Shown here in pieces: positions 25,655 through 33,024 of a stretch of DNA of 42,312 nt. A model generated the notes under the pieces. It was given only the letters and a program-made list of their open reading frames with translations, searched no databases and was not told where the DNA came from. Made by a program: the position numbers and the translations under genes. The DNA comes from an uncultured Planctomycetales bacterium (GTDB lineage Bacteria; Planctomycetota; Planctomycetia; Isosphaerales; Isosphaeraceae). Each line of letters starts with the position of its first letter. The first letter of the stretch is position 1. The stretch spans positions 1-42,312 of the forward strand of contig CAIYJE010000036.1 of the NCBI GenBank assembly GCA_903926465.1, read 5' to 3'.

Positions 25655-27088
25655 ATGAAAAGGATACTTATCCTTCATCCGAGGGTTGATTTTCGATCAA
25701 TTCTTAGTTCGATGCTGGTCGACCCTGGGTATCAGTTGGATGAAGCGCAAAACGAGGTCTCTGGATTACAGATTCTGAAACAGCGTTGTTACGACCTCAT
25801 TATTGTTGGTTTTGATGACATTGTTTCTCGAGGAAGCCGATTCTTGGAGTTGCTTCGCTCAAAGTATTCCACAACTCCAATTCTGGTAGCTTGCAGGCAA
25901 GAAGATCGTGTGATTCTTGAGGCAGCGATTCGTGTGGGGGCTCACTCGGTTATTTTTCCTGCTCAGGCGGAGACGTTACGTAAGGCAGTTCTATTTGCGA
26001 TGGTACCGCGTTCGGTTGCGTTTGGGACTGAATCACCGTTTGTTGCTGATCGCCATCTTCCGGAACCGTCACGCATCCCCCGCTCTGGGCATACTCGGAA
26101 CGTTGAAAGTGGCTCCTTGTGTGCAGGTGAGTCCGATCCCCTCTTTGTGGGTCAGCACTACGCGATTCGTCATATTGTTGATTTTGTAAAGACTTTAGCA
26201 GGCTTACCACTTCCTTTTCTTGTCGTTGGAGAGTCAGGAACAGGCAAACGTCTTGTAACACAATTGCTGGCACGATCGATATCGGATGCTTGTCTTCCTG
26301 TAGTAGAGTACGACTGTGATCAGAGTCATGAGAAGTCTTTTGAAACAGATTTTTTAGGTTCGAGCCAGGATATGGTCGATCGAAATGGGCTACTTTCTCG
26401 TTCCGCTGGTGGCATTTTATGTTTGCGGAATATTTGGGCCCTCAGTAAAGCGGGTCAAGCGGTCTTGTTGGAACATGTCCAACGCTCGTTGTTAGCGAGG
26501 CACTGTGCCCATGATTCTGACCCCACAGCAGTTCGGTTGATCCTTGTCAGTAATCGAGAGCTTGCTCCACAGGTTGACTGCGGCCTTTTTAATCCTGAAT
26601 TATTTTACGCATTGGGAATCGTGGAGCTAAGATTGCCACCTCTTCGATATCGAGGGGAAGACATTCCACGACTAGCCGCACATTTTTTGCAGAAATACAC
26701 GAGATTACATCAGAAGGCGATTTTGGGCTTCTGTCCGAGCGCCTTGGAACGGCTTTCAAGTTATCAATGGCCTGGTAACGTTGCTGAACTAGAGCTCGTC
26801 GTGGAGCAAGCCGTGATTGCCTGTACCGGAATGATTATTCAGATCGCGGATATTGGTCTAAGTTCCAGTTCTTCCTGCGCGGGTGCTCTGCAAGCAAAGG
26901 TTGGCAACTCGCTCAACCTTTTGCCCCTCAAAACTGCGATTGCCGTTCCAGAGAAACGACTGATTCTGGAAGCGCTGCGAGCCATGAACTGGAACCGCCA
27001 AGAAGTTGCTCGTGCCTTGGAGTTGGATCGAACCACCCTTCACAAAAAAATGAAAAAGTATGGGATCGGATCCGACGAACTATCGTGA
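25655..27088 (+). CDS. Degenerate NtrC-like regulator: pseudo-receiver, pseudo-AAA+, intact Fis-type HTH
   Basis: A 477-residue protein with NtrC architecture. In the receiver-like region (1-115) the acidic pair is replaced by H8-P9 and the phospho-acceptor position is G52. The AAA+ region (160-400) keeps Walker A GESGTGK (192-198), but the GAFTGA loop is absent (region 235-246). Walker B reads GGILCLRN, with R258-N259 in place of Asp-Glu, the arginine-finger segment is FNPELFYAL with both Arg gone, and sensor II has A377 in WPGNVAEL. The C-terminal Fis-type helix-turn-helix (444-470, NRQEVARALELDRTTLHKK) is normal. It probably binds DNA without sigma-54 ATPase activity, like atypical family members that work with the housekeeping sigma factor. 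It is divergent from the polysaccharide operon. The ribosome site is weak. Confidence 0.88.
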   Translation: MKRILILHPRVDFRSILSSMLVDPGYQLDEAQNEVSGLQILKQRCYDLIIVGFDDIVSRGSRFLELLRSKYSTTPILVACRQEDRVILEAAIRVGAHSVIFPAQAETLRKAVLFAMVPRSVAFGTESPFVADRHLPEPSRIPRSGHTRNVESGSLCAGESDPLFVGQHYAIRHIVDFVKTLAGLPLPFLVVGESGTGKRLVTQLLARSISDACLPVVEYDCDQSHEKSFETDFLGSSQDMVDRNGLLSRSAGGILCLRNIWALSKAGQAVLLEHVQRSLLARHCAHDSDPTAVRLILVSNRELAPQVDCGLFNPELFYALGIVELRLPPLRYRGEDIPRLAAHFLQKYTRLHQKAILGFCPSALERLSSYQWPGNVAELELVVEQAVIACTGMIIQIADIGLSSSSSCAGALQAKVGNSLNLLPLKTAIAVPEKRLILEALRAMNWNRQEVARALELDRTTLHKKMKKYGIGSDELS

Positions 27089-27130
27089 AAGTGCTACATA
27101 GAGAGTTTCGTGCTGTTTGCATTTAAAAAT

Positions 27131-27168
27131 CTCAAGCCCGATTCGGACAGTTGGCATGAGGGCTTGAG
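27131..27168 (+). terminator. Terminator of the NtrC-like gene
   Basis: CTCAAGCCC (27131-27139) pairs with GGGCTTGAG (27160-27168) across a 20-base loop and is followed by TTTC. On the minus strand the stem is followed by ATTTTTAAAT, so it could also serve the convergent gene that ends at 27354. Confidence 0.65.
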
Positions 27169-27353
27169 TTTCAGCGATATCTTGGTTGTGCGATTCAGGC
27201 CTGCGTAAAGTTACGTTAAGGACGTGTCTGGCAGAGAACGCTCCAGAAACGGCATCCGAACTGGATTATGGGTCGTAATGCTGGGCTGAGATCCGAGGAT
27301 TCTGACACCAGTGCCTGGCGTTGTCCCGGGGGTATTGCCTTGTTTTGGGCGTA

Positions 27354-27785
27354 TCAACGCAGTTGAAACCAACGCATGACTCGTTCCAGCAGGGGCAATG
27401 GTTCGATTGGCTCGGGAATATTTGCACCAATCGGGTTAAACTTATTGAACGGTCTTGTCTTGACTTTGTAGCCAGTCACTTCGAGATGCAGGCTCATAAC
27501 ACCGGCCGCATTCTCATTATGGGTGTGAATAAAGAATTGGGTTGCCATCAAGTGCGGACGTGGTGAATCACAAATCCAGCGGATGACTTCCATGCCACAA
27601 TCTGGTCGATCAATGTCAACATGAACTTCTCCACCCAGGTCGTGGTCCAGGTGTACCTCATCCCAGGGTTCCGATAATTCCCGCAAGCATTCCTCAACCG
27701 TTTGCACCCAGACTGCTTCGGGTTGGGCTTCCAGGAAGGCGAAGCCACGCTCAGGATCATCATCCAGGAACAGGATCCTGCTCAT
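27354..27785 (-). CDS. Cyclic-phosphate-processing receiver (cREC) domain protein
   Basis: A 143-residue protein with a receiver-like fold lacking an output domain. It starts RILFLDDDPERGFAFL and has HLDHDLGGE, DCGMEVIRWI and FIHTHNENAAGVM. This matches the cyclic-phosphate-processing receiver family (cREC), predicted from comparative genomics to act on cyclic nucleotides or phosphate esters and often seen near conflict systems. ATG 27785 is chosen because GGAG lies eight bases upstream; an upstream in-frame start at 27881 would overlap the previous gene. It follows the polymerase-TPR gene by 67 bases on the same strand, so co-transcription is likely, but the functional link is unknown. No nucleotide cyclase or effector gene is nearby. 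Confidence 0.8.
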   Translation of the reverse strand: MSRILFLDDDPERGFAFLEAQPEAVWVQTVEECLRELSEPWDEVHLDHDLGGEVHVDIDRPDCGMEVIRWICDSPRPHLMATQFFIHTHNENAAGVMSLHLEVTGYKVKTRPFNKFNPIGANIPEPIEPLPLLERVMRWFQLR

Positions 27786-27852
27786 CAAAGGCTCTCCGCC
27801 ATGAGTATCACTGAAATTCCAGTTTGTAGATGTGGCCAATAGCCTCGAGCCC

Positions 27853-30558
27853 TCAACCTCCTCCAGCCACGGCTTCCTCAAGGATGTCTAAGAGGCTGCG
27901 AGCTTCAGGATGATCAGGGTATTGGGCCAGCACGACGAGAATCTGCTGGCGAGCTTCATCATACCGTTGGGATTTCCTGAGGAGATCTGCATATTCGAGG
28001 CGAAGATTTGTATCCGCGTCTGCCCCCGCCTTTTGCATGGCTTGCGTGCAGGTTACTAGCGCTTCTTCGACGAGTCCCAGTTCATCTTCGAGATTCGCGG
28101 TGAATTGGAGTTCTGGAACGGAGGAAGTTGCTGATTTTCGTTCTGCTAAGATTTGCAACGCACGTTCCAGCAGTGCACGCGCTTCACCTCCTCCTCGGGG
28201 ATCGAGGATTCGCGCGGCACTCACGAGTCGTTGTGGATTATCTGGGATCAGGGTATCGGCCCATTCACGGCCGGGGAAGACCTGTACACATCGTTGGATG
28301 ATTTGGGTCAAAAACTGATCAGAAAGTTGAAGTGAGCGATGGTAGCTCGCGAGTGCTTGATCGGTTCTCCCAAATCGTAGTTCGATTTCCCCTCGACGAT
28401 ACCAGGCCCATGAGTTTGCGGGAGACAGCCAGGTGGCTCGTTCAAGGTAAGTTTCAAGTGGGTCGGCCGTTGACAGATCTTTGACATGATCTGCGATCTC
28501 AAGATGAAAATTTGGTCGTGCGGGGCTCAGGTTTCTTGCAAGCAGCAGTTGCTCAAGCCCTTTCTGGACCTGTGATCTTTGTTTTGGACTCATGGGGATG
28601 GTCAGGGGGGCGAGTGGAGCAATAACACCTACCACTTGGTCTGGATCGTCCCGATAGACGACCTGGAGTTTGGGTGCCCCTGTTCCAGAAGCGCTGGCTG
28701 CATCCGTTACCTCTACGGTTTCGTTTTCCTGTAGAGTGGAGTCTGCCTCAGGCTCGCCGATGGCAGCCAGTGAAAAATAGGCGTATGCAAGTTCCTGGCG
28801 AAGGGAGGCATTCTCTGGAGTAAGTTGAGTGGCTTGCTCGAGAAATTGTGCAGTTCGACCAAATCTTGTGAGGTCTCTTGCTTTTTCCTCGGTCCAGGCC
28901 TCAGACTCCAGCACGGCTGTTGCTCTCAGGCGATTGGATTCCATGCGGATCCAGTCATCGTAGACAACCAAAAATCCAGTCGAGATGCCGGTGAGTCCAA
29001 TCAGGCCGGCTTTTGCCAAAGCCAGTGGATTTTGCCTGCGCACTGTTTGCGAATCATGGAGGTTTTTCAATGTGATTGTTGTCTTTTGCGGCTTGCCTTG
29101 AGCGCAGAGATGCGCTGAGATTACGGCAGACAGAGCTGCGATGGATGGTGCTTGCATCCCGAAGTCCGTTACCGAATGAAAAGCCACGCACAGAAAACTA
29201 ACAATGGCTCCCAGTACGATACCCCCATCCGAATCCAATCGTTGAGAACGGACGGTACCTAATCCAGCTCGAAAGATCAGAAAGACAAGAGCCAGGCCGA
29301 TGATACCACCGGGCAAACCGGCTTCGACGAGAAGTTGAAGATACTCATTGTGCGCGTGTTCATAGATCGTCGTATAACTAGTATCTTCAAGGCGTTTAAA
29401 GGTTTCCGCATACTCAAAGGTTCCGAAGCCTGTGCCCAGCACTGGAAAGTCGGCGAAGATACGAAGGCATCGGGCCCAGAGCGGTAATCGACCTTCACGT
29501 GATGCCACTTCATCGGGATCCATGGATTGGATCCGGGAGAGGACCTGCTCGTAACCGATCCAGCTAAGGATGAGCGCACCGACAAGTAATCCGAAGAAAA
29601 CCCCGAGGTACGCCGAAGCGCTTCCAGGTCTGGTGCGGAGAATTAACAGGCTGACGATCAAGCCCGCAGCCAGCGAGACCAGGCCACCGCGTGACAGGCT
29701 TAATAGTACGCTGATGGTCATGATCACGAGAGCAAAGATCAAGCCAATATTCTCTGCGTCCATCCAGGCAACCAGCATGCGTCTTACGGCTGCGATCCGT
29801 TGGGTTGAAGAGTAGTCTTGCCTCCTGACCGATCGCTTCTTGGTGGAGACTTGCGGTAGCCGCCCCTCAAGGCGTGAGATCAGTAGTCCAAATGTCAGCC
29901 CGAAGCAGAGGTTGGTATAGAGCGCAAAGTGGTTTCGGTTCCTGAAAGTCCCAAAACCCCCAGAACCATCATCGGATGACCAGTAGATCTGGCCTCTCAC
30001 AGAGGTGAAGAATTGAAAAATTGCAAATAGGCTAGTCAGGGTTCCGGTAATCAAGGCCGCAATGGCCAGGCGGCGAAGGGTGCCCTTAGCTGTCAGGTTT
30101 GACAAGGTAACGCAGAAAACAAGCAAAAGTGACAAAACTCGGAGTAAGAAGAGCCAGGTATCGTCTGAGTCCAAGCTGATTGTGTTACCGGAAGGAGCCA
30201 GTAGAGCCTGCTCCATTACCGGAGTTGAGACTGTTTCAAGATGCGTTGGGAGGGTTCGATTATAGATGAGATTGGTGGTGGGAGAGATGAGGGCGATCAA
30301 GTTTCTGGGTAGTGGAGTCATCTGTAAGCAGGCGAGGATTGCCAAGAATCCGAGCCCGTAAATCACAGGACTGGAGACCCAGATCACCCGTTTTTCGATT
30401 GCCATTCGAACCGCCCAGAGCAGCATCAGGCATGCCACTCCCACTTCCATGAGCAGGCGAACCTCGGGTAATGCTCCCCCGTAAGCCCATGGCGAGGCAA
30501 ACACCATGAGCAGAACGATCACTTCCATCAGGCTTGGGATGATTATGGGCAATGCCAT
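27853..30558 (-). CDS. O-antigen ligase/polymerase (Wzy_C type) with C-terminal TPR region
   Basis: A 901-residue protein. The first half (about 1-500) has around eleven membrane helices and the Wzy_C signatures GTFRNRNHFALY, GTGFGTFEYAETF and HAHNEYLQLLVEAGLPGG; the His/Arg-rich loop is the expected catalytic face outside the membrane. The C-terminal part (about 560-890) reads as helical repeats with TPR-like spacing, such as SWAWYRRGEIELRFGRTDQAL and YPDHPEARSLLDILEE. This domain order is known for ligases or polymerases that transfer glycans to proteins or lipids. The start was taken at ATG 30558; TTG 30573 would add five residues. It lies outside the main cluster, beyond the NtrC-like gene, and is the second polymerase-type protein in the window. 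Substrate unknown. Confidence 0.9.
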   Translation of the reverse strand: MALPIIIPSLMEVIVLLMVFASPWAYGGALPEVRLLMEVGVACLMLLWAVRMAIEKRVIWVSSPVIYGLGFLAILACLQMTPLPRNLIALISPTTNLIYNRTLPTHLETVSTPVMEQALLAPSGNTISLDSDDTWLFLLRVLSLLLVFCVTLSNLTAKGTLRRLAIAALITGTLTSLFAIFQFFTSVRGQIYWSSDDGSGGFGTFRNRNHFALYTNLCFGLTFGLLISRLEGRLPQVSTKKRSVRRQDYSSTQRIAAVRRMLVAWMDAENIGLIFALVIMTISVLLSLSRGGLVSLAAGLIVSLLILRTRPGSASAYLGVFFGLLVGALILSWIGYEQVLSRIQSMDPDEVASREGRLPLWARCLRIFADFPVLGTGFGTFEYAETFKRLEDTSYTTIYEHAHNEYLQLLVEAGLPGGIIGLALVFLIFRAGLGTVRSQRLDSDGGIVLGAIVSFLCVAFHSVTDFGMQAPSIAALSAVISAHLCAQGKPQKTTITLKNLHDSQTVRRQNPLALAKAGLIGLTGISTGFLVVYDDWIRMESNRLRATAVLESEAWTEEKARDLTRFGRTAQFLEQATQLTPENASLRQELAYAYFSLAAIGEPEADSTLQENETVEVTDAASASGTGAPKLQVVYRDDPDQVVGVIAPLAPLTIPMSPKQRSQVQKGLEQLLLARNLSPARPNFHLEIADHVKDLSTADPLETYLERATWLSPANSWAWYRRGEIELRFGRTDQALASYHRSLQLSDQFLTQIIQRCVQVFPGREWADTLIPDNPQRLVSAARILDPRGGGEARALLERALQILAERKSATSSVPELQFTANLEDELGLVEEALVTCTQAMQKAGADADTNLRLEYADLLRKSQRYDEARQQILVVLAQYPDHPEARSLLDILEEAVAGGG

Positions 30559-30791
30559 GTTGCGAGAACTCAAAGGCCGCGTGGCTCCACTGAGCGAGTC
30601 GGATGGAATGACGAAAATTAAACCAATAAATCAGCTTGAATCGGTAAGAAATCGAGAGCCTGATAAAGGTGCTTCTCTAGACACCGAAAACAGACTTTGC
30701 CGACAAATTTCAAATTAAGAAAGTCTTTGCTTAACGAGTTCGTGAACTCATATCAAGTGAGCGCACGGGATGCAGTGCGAAACTGAAAACC

Positions 30792-30827
30792 AAAGGCGAT
30801 TCCCGGTATTAACCGGCAATCGCCTTT
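30792..30827 (-). terminator. Terminator of the cysteine-rich / thioredoxin gene pair
   Basis: AAAGGCGATT (30792-30801) pairs with AATCGCCTTT (30818-30827), with an inner CCGG/CCGG dyad in the loop. On the minus strand GGTTTTCAGTTT follows. It is 34 bases after the stop at 30861. Confidence 0.75.
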
Positions 30828-30860
30828 TCATGATTTATCAACGTTTGATTAGACCCAAGC

Positions 30861-31226
30861 TTAGCGAGGCTGGTGTGGCTTCTGGTGAGGAGGCTTAGGA
30901 ACCGGTGGGTCTGAAGGGTTCACAACGCATGCACCATTTTTGCAAATGTAATGGAAAGCACAGCAAACTGTACCGCAAACATACTGTCCTGTTTGGCAGC
31001 AGAGATTGGCGGTGGCACAGTAGAAGCCTGGAGGGCAGCACTGGGTACCACAGGTAATGAAGTCGGTTGGGCAAGCGGCAGCAAAGCTGCGTCCGGCAAG
31101 GAAGGTGCTTGCCACAACACCTGCGGCCACTCGGGCCATGTTTTTGAACAGTTCACGTCGCGGGGTTGGCCGGGCGAGGGCACGCGACAGTTCATCAAAG
31201 GCATTGGATGATGTCAAACGACTCAC
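30861..31226 (-). CDS. Small Tat-exported cysteine-rich protein
   Basis: A 121-residue protein. A twin-arginine signal (PRRELFKNM, Arg 23-24, then a hydrophobic run to FAAAC) predicts export of a folded protein. The mature part, about 70 residues, holds twelve cysteines, three as CC pairs (CGTQCCPPGFYC, NLCCQTGQYVCG, TVCCAFHYIC), then a Pro/His-rich tail. The regular Cys spacing suggests six disulfides or a metal site. There is no tryptophan, which argues against a methylamine dehydrogenase light chain despite twelve cysteines. The GTG start has AGGAGG eight bases upstream, overlapping the end of the thioredoxin-like gene region 18 bases before it. Operon partner and disulfide-rich fold suggest it is a client of that oxidoreductase. 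Function unknown. Confidence 0.85.
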   Translation of the reverse strand: MSRLTSSNAFDELSRALARPTPRRELFKNMARVAAGVVASTFLAGRSFAAACPTDFITCGTQCCPPGFYCATANLCCQTGQYVCGTVCCAFHYICKNGACVVNPSDPPVPKPPHQKPHQPR

Positions 31227-31244
31227 TGCTTATTCCTCCTCTTG

Positions 31245-32309
31245 TCAGGTCTTTGTCACAGAAAAACTGGACTTGACCAATTCCAGAATCTGATCCGCAC
31301 CCCGGGCCACACTCCGGGATATGATACCTTGTTCATCTACCAAAAAAGCAACAGGAACCTCAAAAATTTGAAATTTTTTACTAACTTCAAATTGTGGTTG
31401 ATGGAGCACCCGTGCGGTTGGGCCGAAAAGGGGTGCTTTTGTACGGCATCCCGCTTCATCTCCTCTCATGACCACCATCAGGACTGGGAATTGGTCACCA
31501 TGTACTGCCTGTAGTTGGGCAAGACGAGGTGCAAGTTCCAGACAAGGTCCACACTTTAAATCGGTGAACAGAACTACCACCGGATGTCCGTGATAGTCAC
31601 TGAGGGTTACATTTTTTTCATGGAGCAATTCCGCTAATTCAAAATTAGGCGCAACGGTTCCAGCCGGAAGCCCTTCCCGAGCGAGGCGACTTTTCGCCAA
31701 TGGGAGTTCTCCGGGAAGCCTTTTCCGGCCTATCGGTTCGCTCAAAAGTTCTTCAAGCAATCCAATCACCAAATCCGCTCCAACCACCATATTTCGACTG
31801 ATGAATCCCTGCTCATCCAGAAGATATGCAGTGGGAGTTCCGGTTCCAGTGAAAGCATCAATTAAAGGAGGTAAATTATCATCACCCATCAAGATGGGGC
31901 AGGTCAACCCGTGATCGGCGGCGAATTTTCGATTCGTTTCCTGATCTTCTCTTGCAACTAGCAAAATCTGGACGTTTGCCGTCCGGAGAGGTTGCTGGAA
32001 TTCTTGAATTTTTTCGGCGAGAAGGCCGCAAAATCCACAGGAAGGGGACCAGTGGACCAGAATGATTTTCCACCCTCGATAGTTTTCGAGAGAGATTGAA
32101 CGTCCTTCCATGTCTTCAAGTTCGAATGCTGTCATGGCAGAACCAGGCGGCAGTCCCTGCGGCGCATCTGGGTTCTGGGTTTTATCGAGTTCGTCGAGCC
32201 GGAGCAGGATCCGGCCTTGCTGCCTGATCACTTGAATCATACAGGCCCACAACCCGAACAGACCAACCACCAGTAAAATTGCGACTATCCAGAGAAAAAT
32301 CGAATTCAT
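31245..32309 (-). CDS. Membrane-anchored protein with two thioredoxin-like (TlpA/redoxin) domains
   Basis: A 354-residue protein. Residues 4-26 form one membrane helix. Domain 1 (about 58-190) has W-S-P-S-CGFC (Cys 91 and 94) and the cis-Pro region GTPTAYLLDEQG. Domain 2 (about 215-345) has DLKCGPC (Cys 253 and 256) and VPVAFLVDEQG. Both look catalytically complete and face the outside of the membrane. Such redoxins reduce or shuffle disulfides in exported proteins; MauD-like proteins are the nearest described role. It is followed by the cysteine-rich Tat protein 18 bases later, so one operon is likely. The tandem arrangement probably arose by internal duplication, seen in the parallel D-E-Q-G motifs. 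Confidence 0.9.
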   Translation of the reverse strand: MNSIFLWIVAILLVVGLFGLWACMIQVIRQQGRILLRLDELDKTQNPDAPQGLPPGSAMTAFELEDMEGRSISLENYRGWKIILVHWSPSCGFCGLLAEKIQEFQQPLRTANVQILLVAREDQETNRKFAADHGLTCPILMGDDNLPPLIDAFTGTGTPTAYLLDEQGFISRNMVVGADLVIGLLEELLSEPIGRKRLPGELPLAKSRLAREGLPAGTVAPNFELAELLHEKNVTLSDYHGHPVVVLFTDLKCGPCLELAPRLAQLQAVHGDQFPVLMVVMRGDEAGCRTKAPLFGPTARVLHQPQFEVSKKFQIFEVPVAFLVDEQGIISRSVARGADQILELVKSSFSVTKT

Positions 32310-33024
32310 GTTGCTAATTCTCGGGCCGAATCATGAACCAAAGTCTGCCTTCTCTGATGCAGGGAACTTGAGCTGAAAACCGTCTGGCCATGGTGTTGAG
32401 TGTGGGTCATCCAACTTGGAAACCCGCGGGAAGGTCAGGGTTCAATCAGGTCATAGCCAAGTGAGTGTTCAAATGGCAAGGACCCTTCTCAACGGCCAAC
32501 ATTCAACGTTTTATAAACTACCGTCAGAGTCTTGAAAAACCTACAAAAATCGCCAAGAAGCTGGATCCGTCTCAGTTTGATCCTTGAAGAATGCAAAGCG
32601 GATGTTCTGCTATTTCGAGAGGAACCGCTACTTAGACGCTCGTATGAAGCGTGCCCCCCCCCTCTCATTATCGCCTGGAAAGTTGATTCAAAGCCGAATT
32701 CTCCAGACACTTTCAGGTTCCACGTGAGAGTGAGCGTCTGCAATCTAGCCCTGGATAGTATGTCAAGAATCGCCAATTTTTGAGCAGTGCCGAATGCAGA
32801 CGGAAGTCTGGTTTTGGTGTCTCGTCGGCTGTGGCAACGTTGTTTGGATTGAAAAACCAGGGGCCGCCGACCCCCGGTCTGGAAGTTTGCGGCCCACTGG
32901 TGCTTGGCCTGCTGATCGAGGGTTGGAGCGGCTTGCTGATCGTGCCTTCTCCCTCCACACCCCCTGCTCCGCGTCTCTTTGATCACGTAGTTCCTGAGCT
33001 TGCGTCAGGGACTATCCCGATCAA
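32310..33024. other. Gene-free stretch between the thioredoxin-like gene and the FG-GAP protein
   Basis: About 0.7 kb. A 165-codon frame at 32489-32986 has no domain, ribosome site or gene-like composition and is not called. A C9 tract lies at 32656-32664. The promoter of the thioredoxin-like gene should lie near its left edge. Confidence 0.5.
32989..33013 (-). terminator. Possible terminator of the FG-GAP surface protein
   Basis: AGTTCCTGA (32989-32997) pairs with TCAGGGACT (33005-33013), nine pairs with one G-T, around a 7-base loop. It lies 11 bases past the stop codon. No T tract follows on the minus strand, so it is a weak call. Confidence 0.4.

Noticed and set aside
25455-25658. 67-codon frame whose stop overlaps the NtrC-like ATG as ATGA
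   Set aside because: The overlap is suggestive of coupling, but the frame starts at a TTG without a ribosome site and shows no known fold; kept only as a note.
30861-31226. Methylamine dehydrogenase light chain (twelve Cys, next to a MauD-like protein)
   Set aside because: The protein has no tryptophan, so it cannot form the tryptophan tryptophylquinone cofactor, and no large subunit gene is nearby.
32656-32664. C9 homopolymer as a phase-variation switch
   Set aside because: It does not lie in or just upstream of a supported gene in a way that would switch expression.
32489-32986. 165-codon open frame on the minus strand
   Set aside because: No recognisable domain, no ribosome site, and Ser/Arg/Gln-rich composition typical of chance frames.
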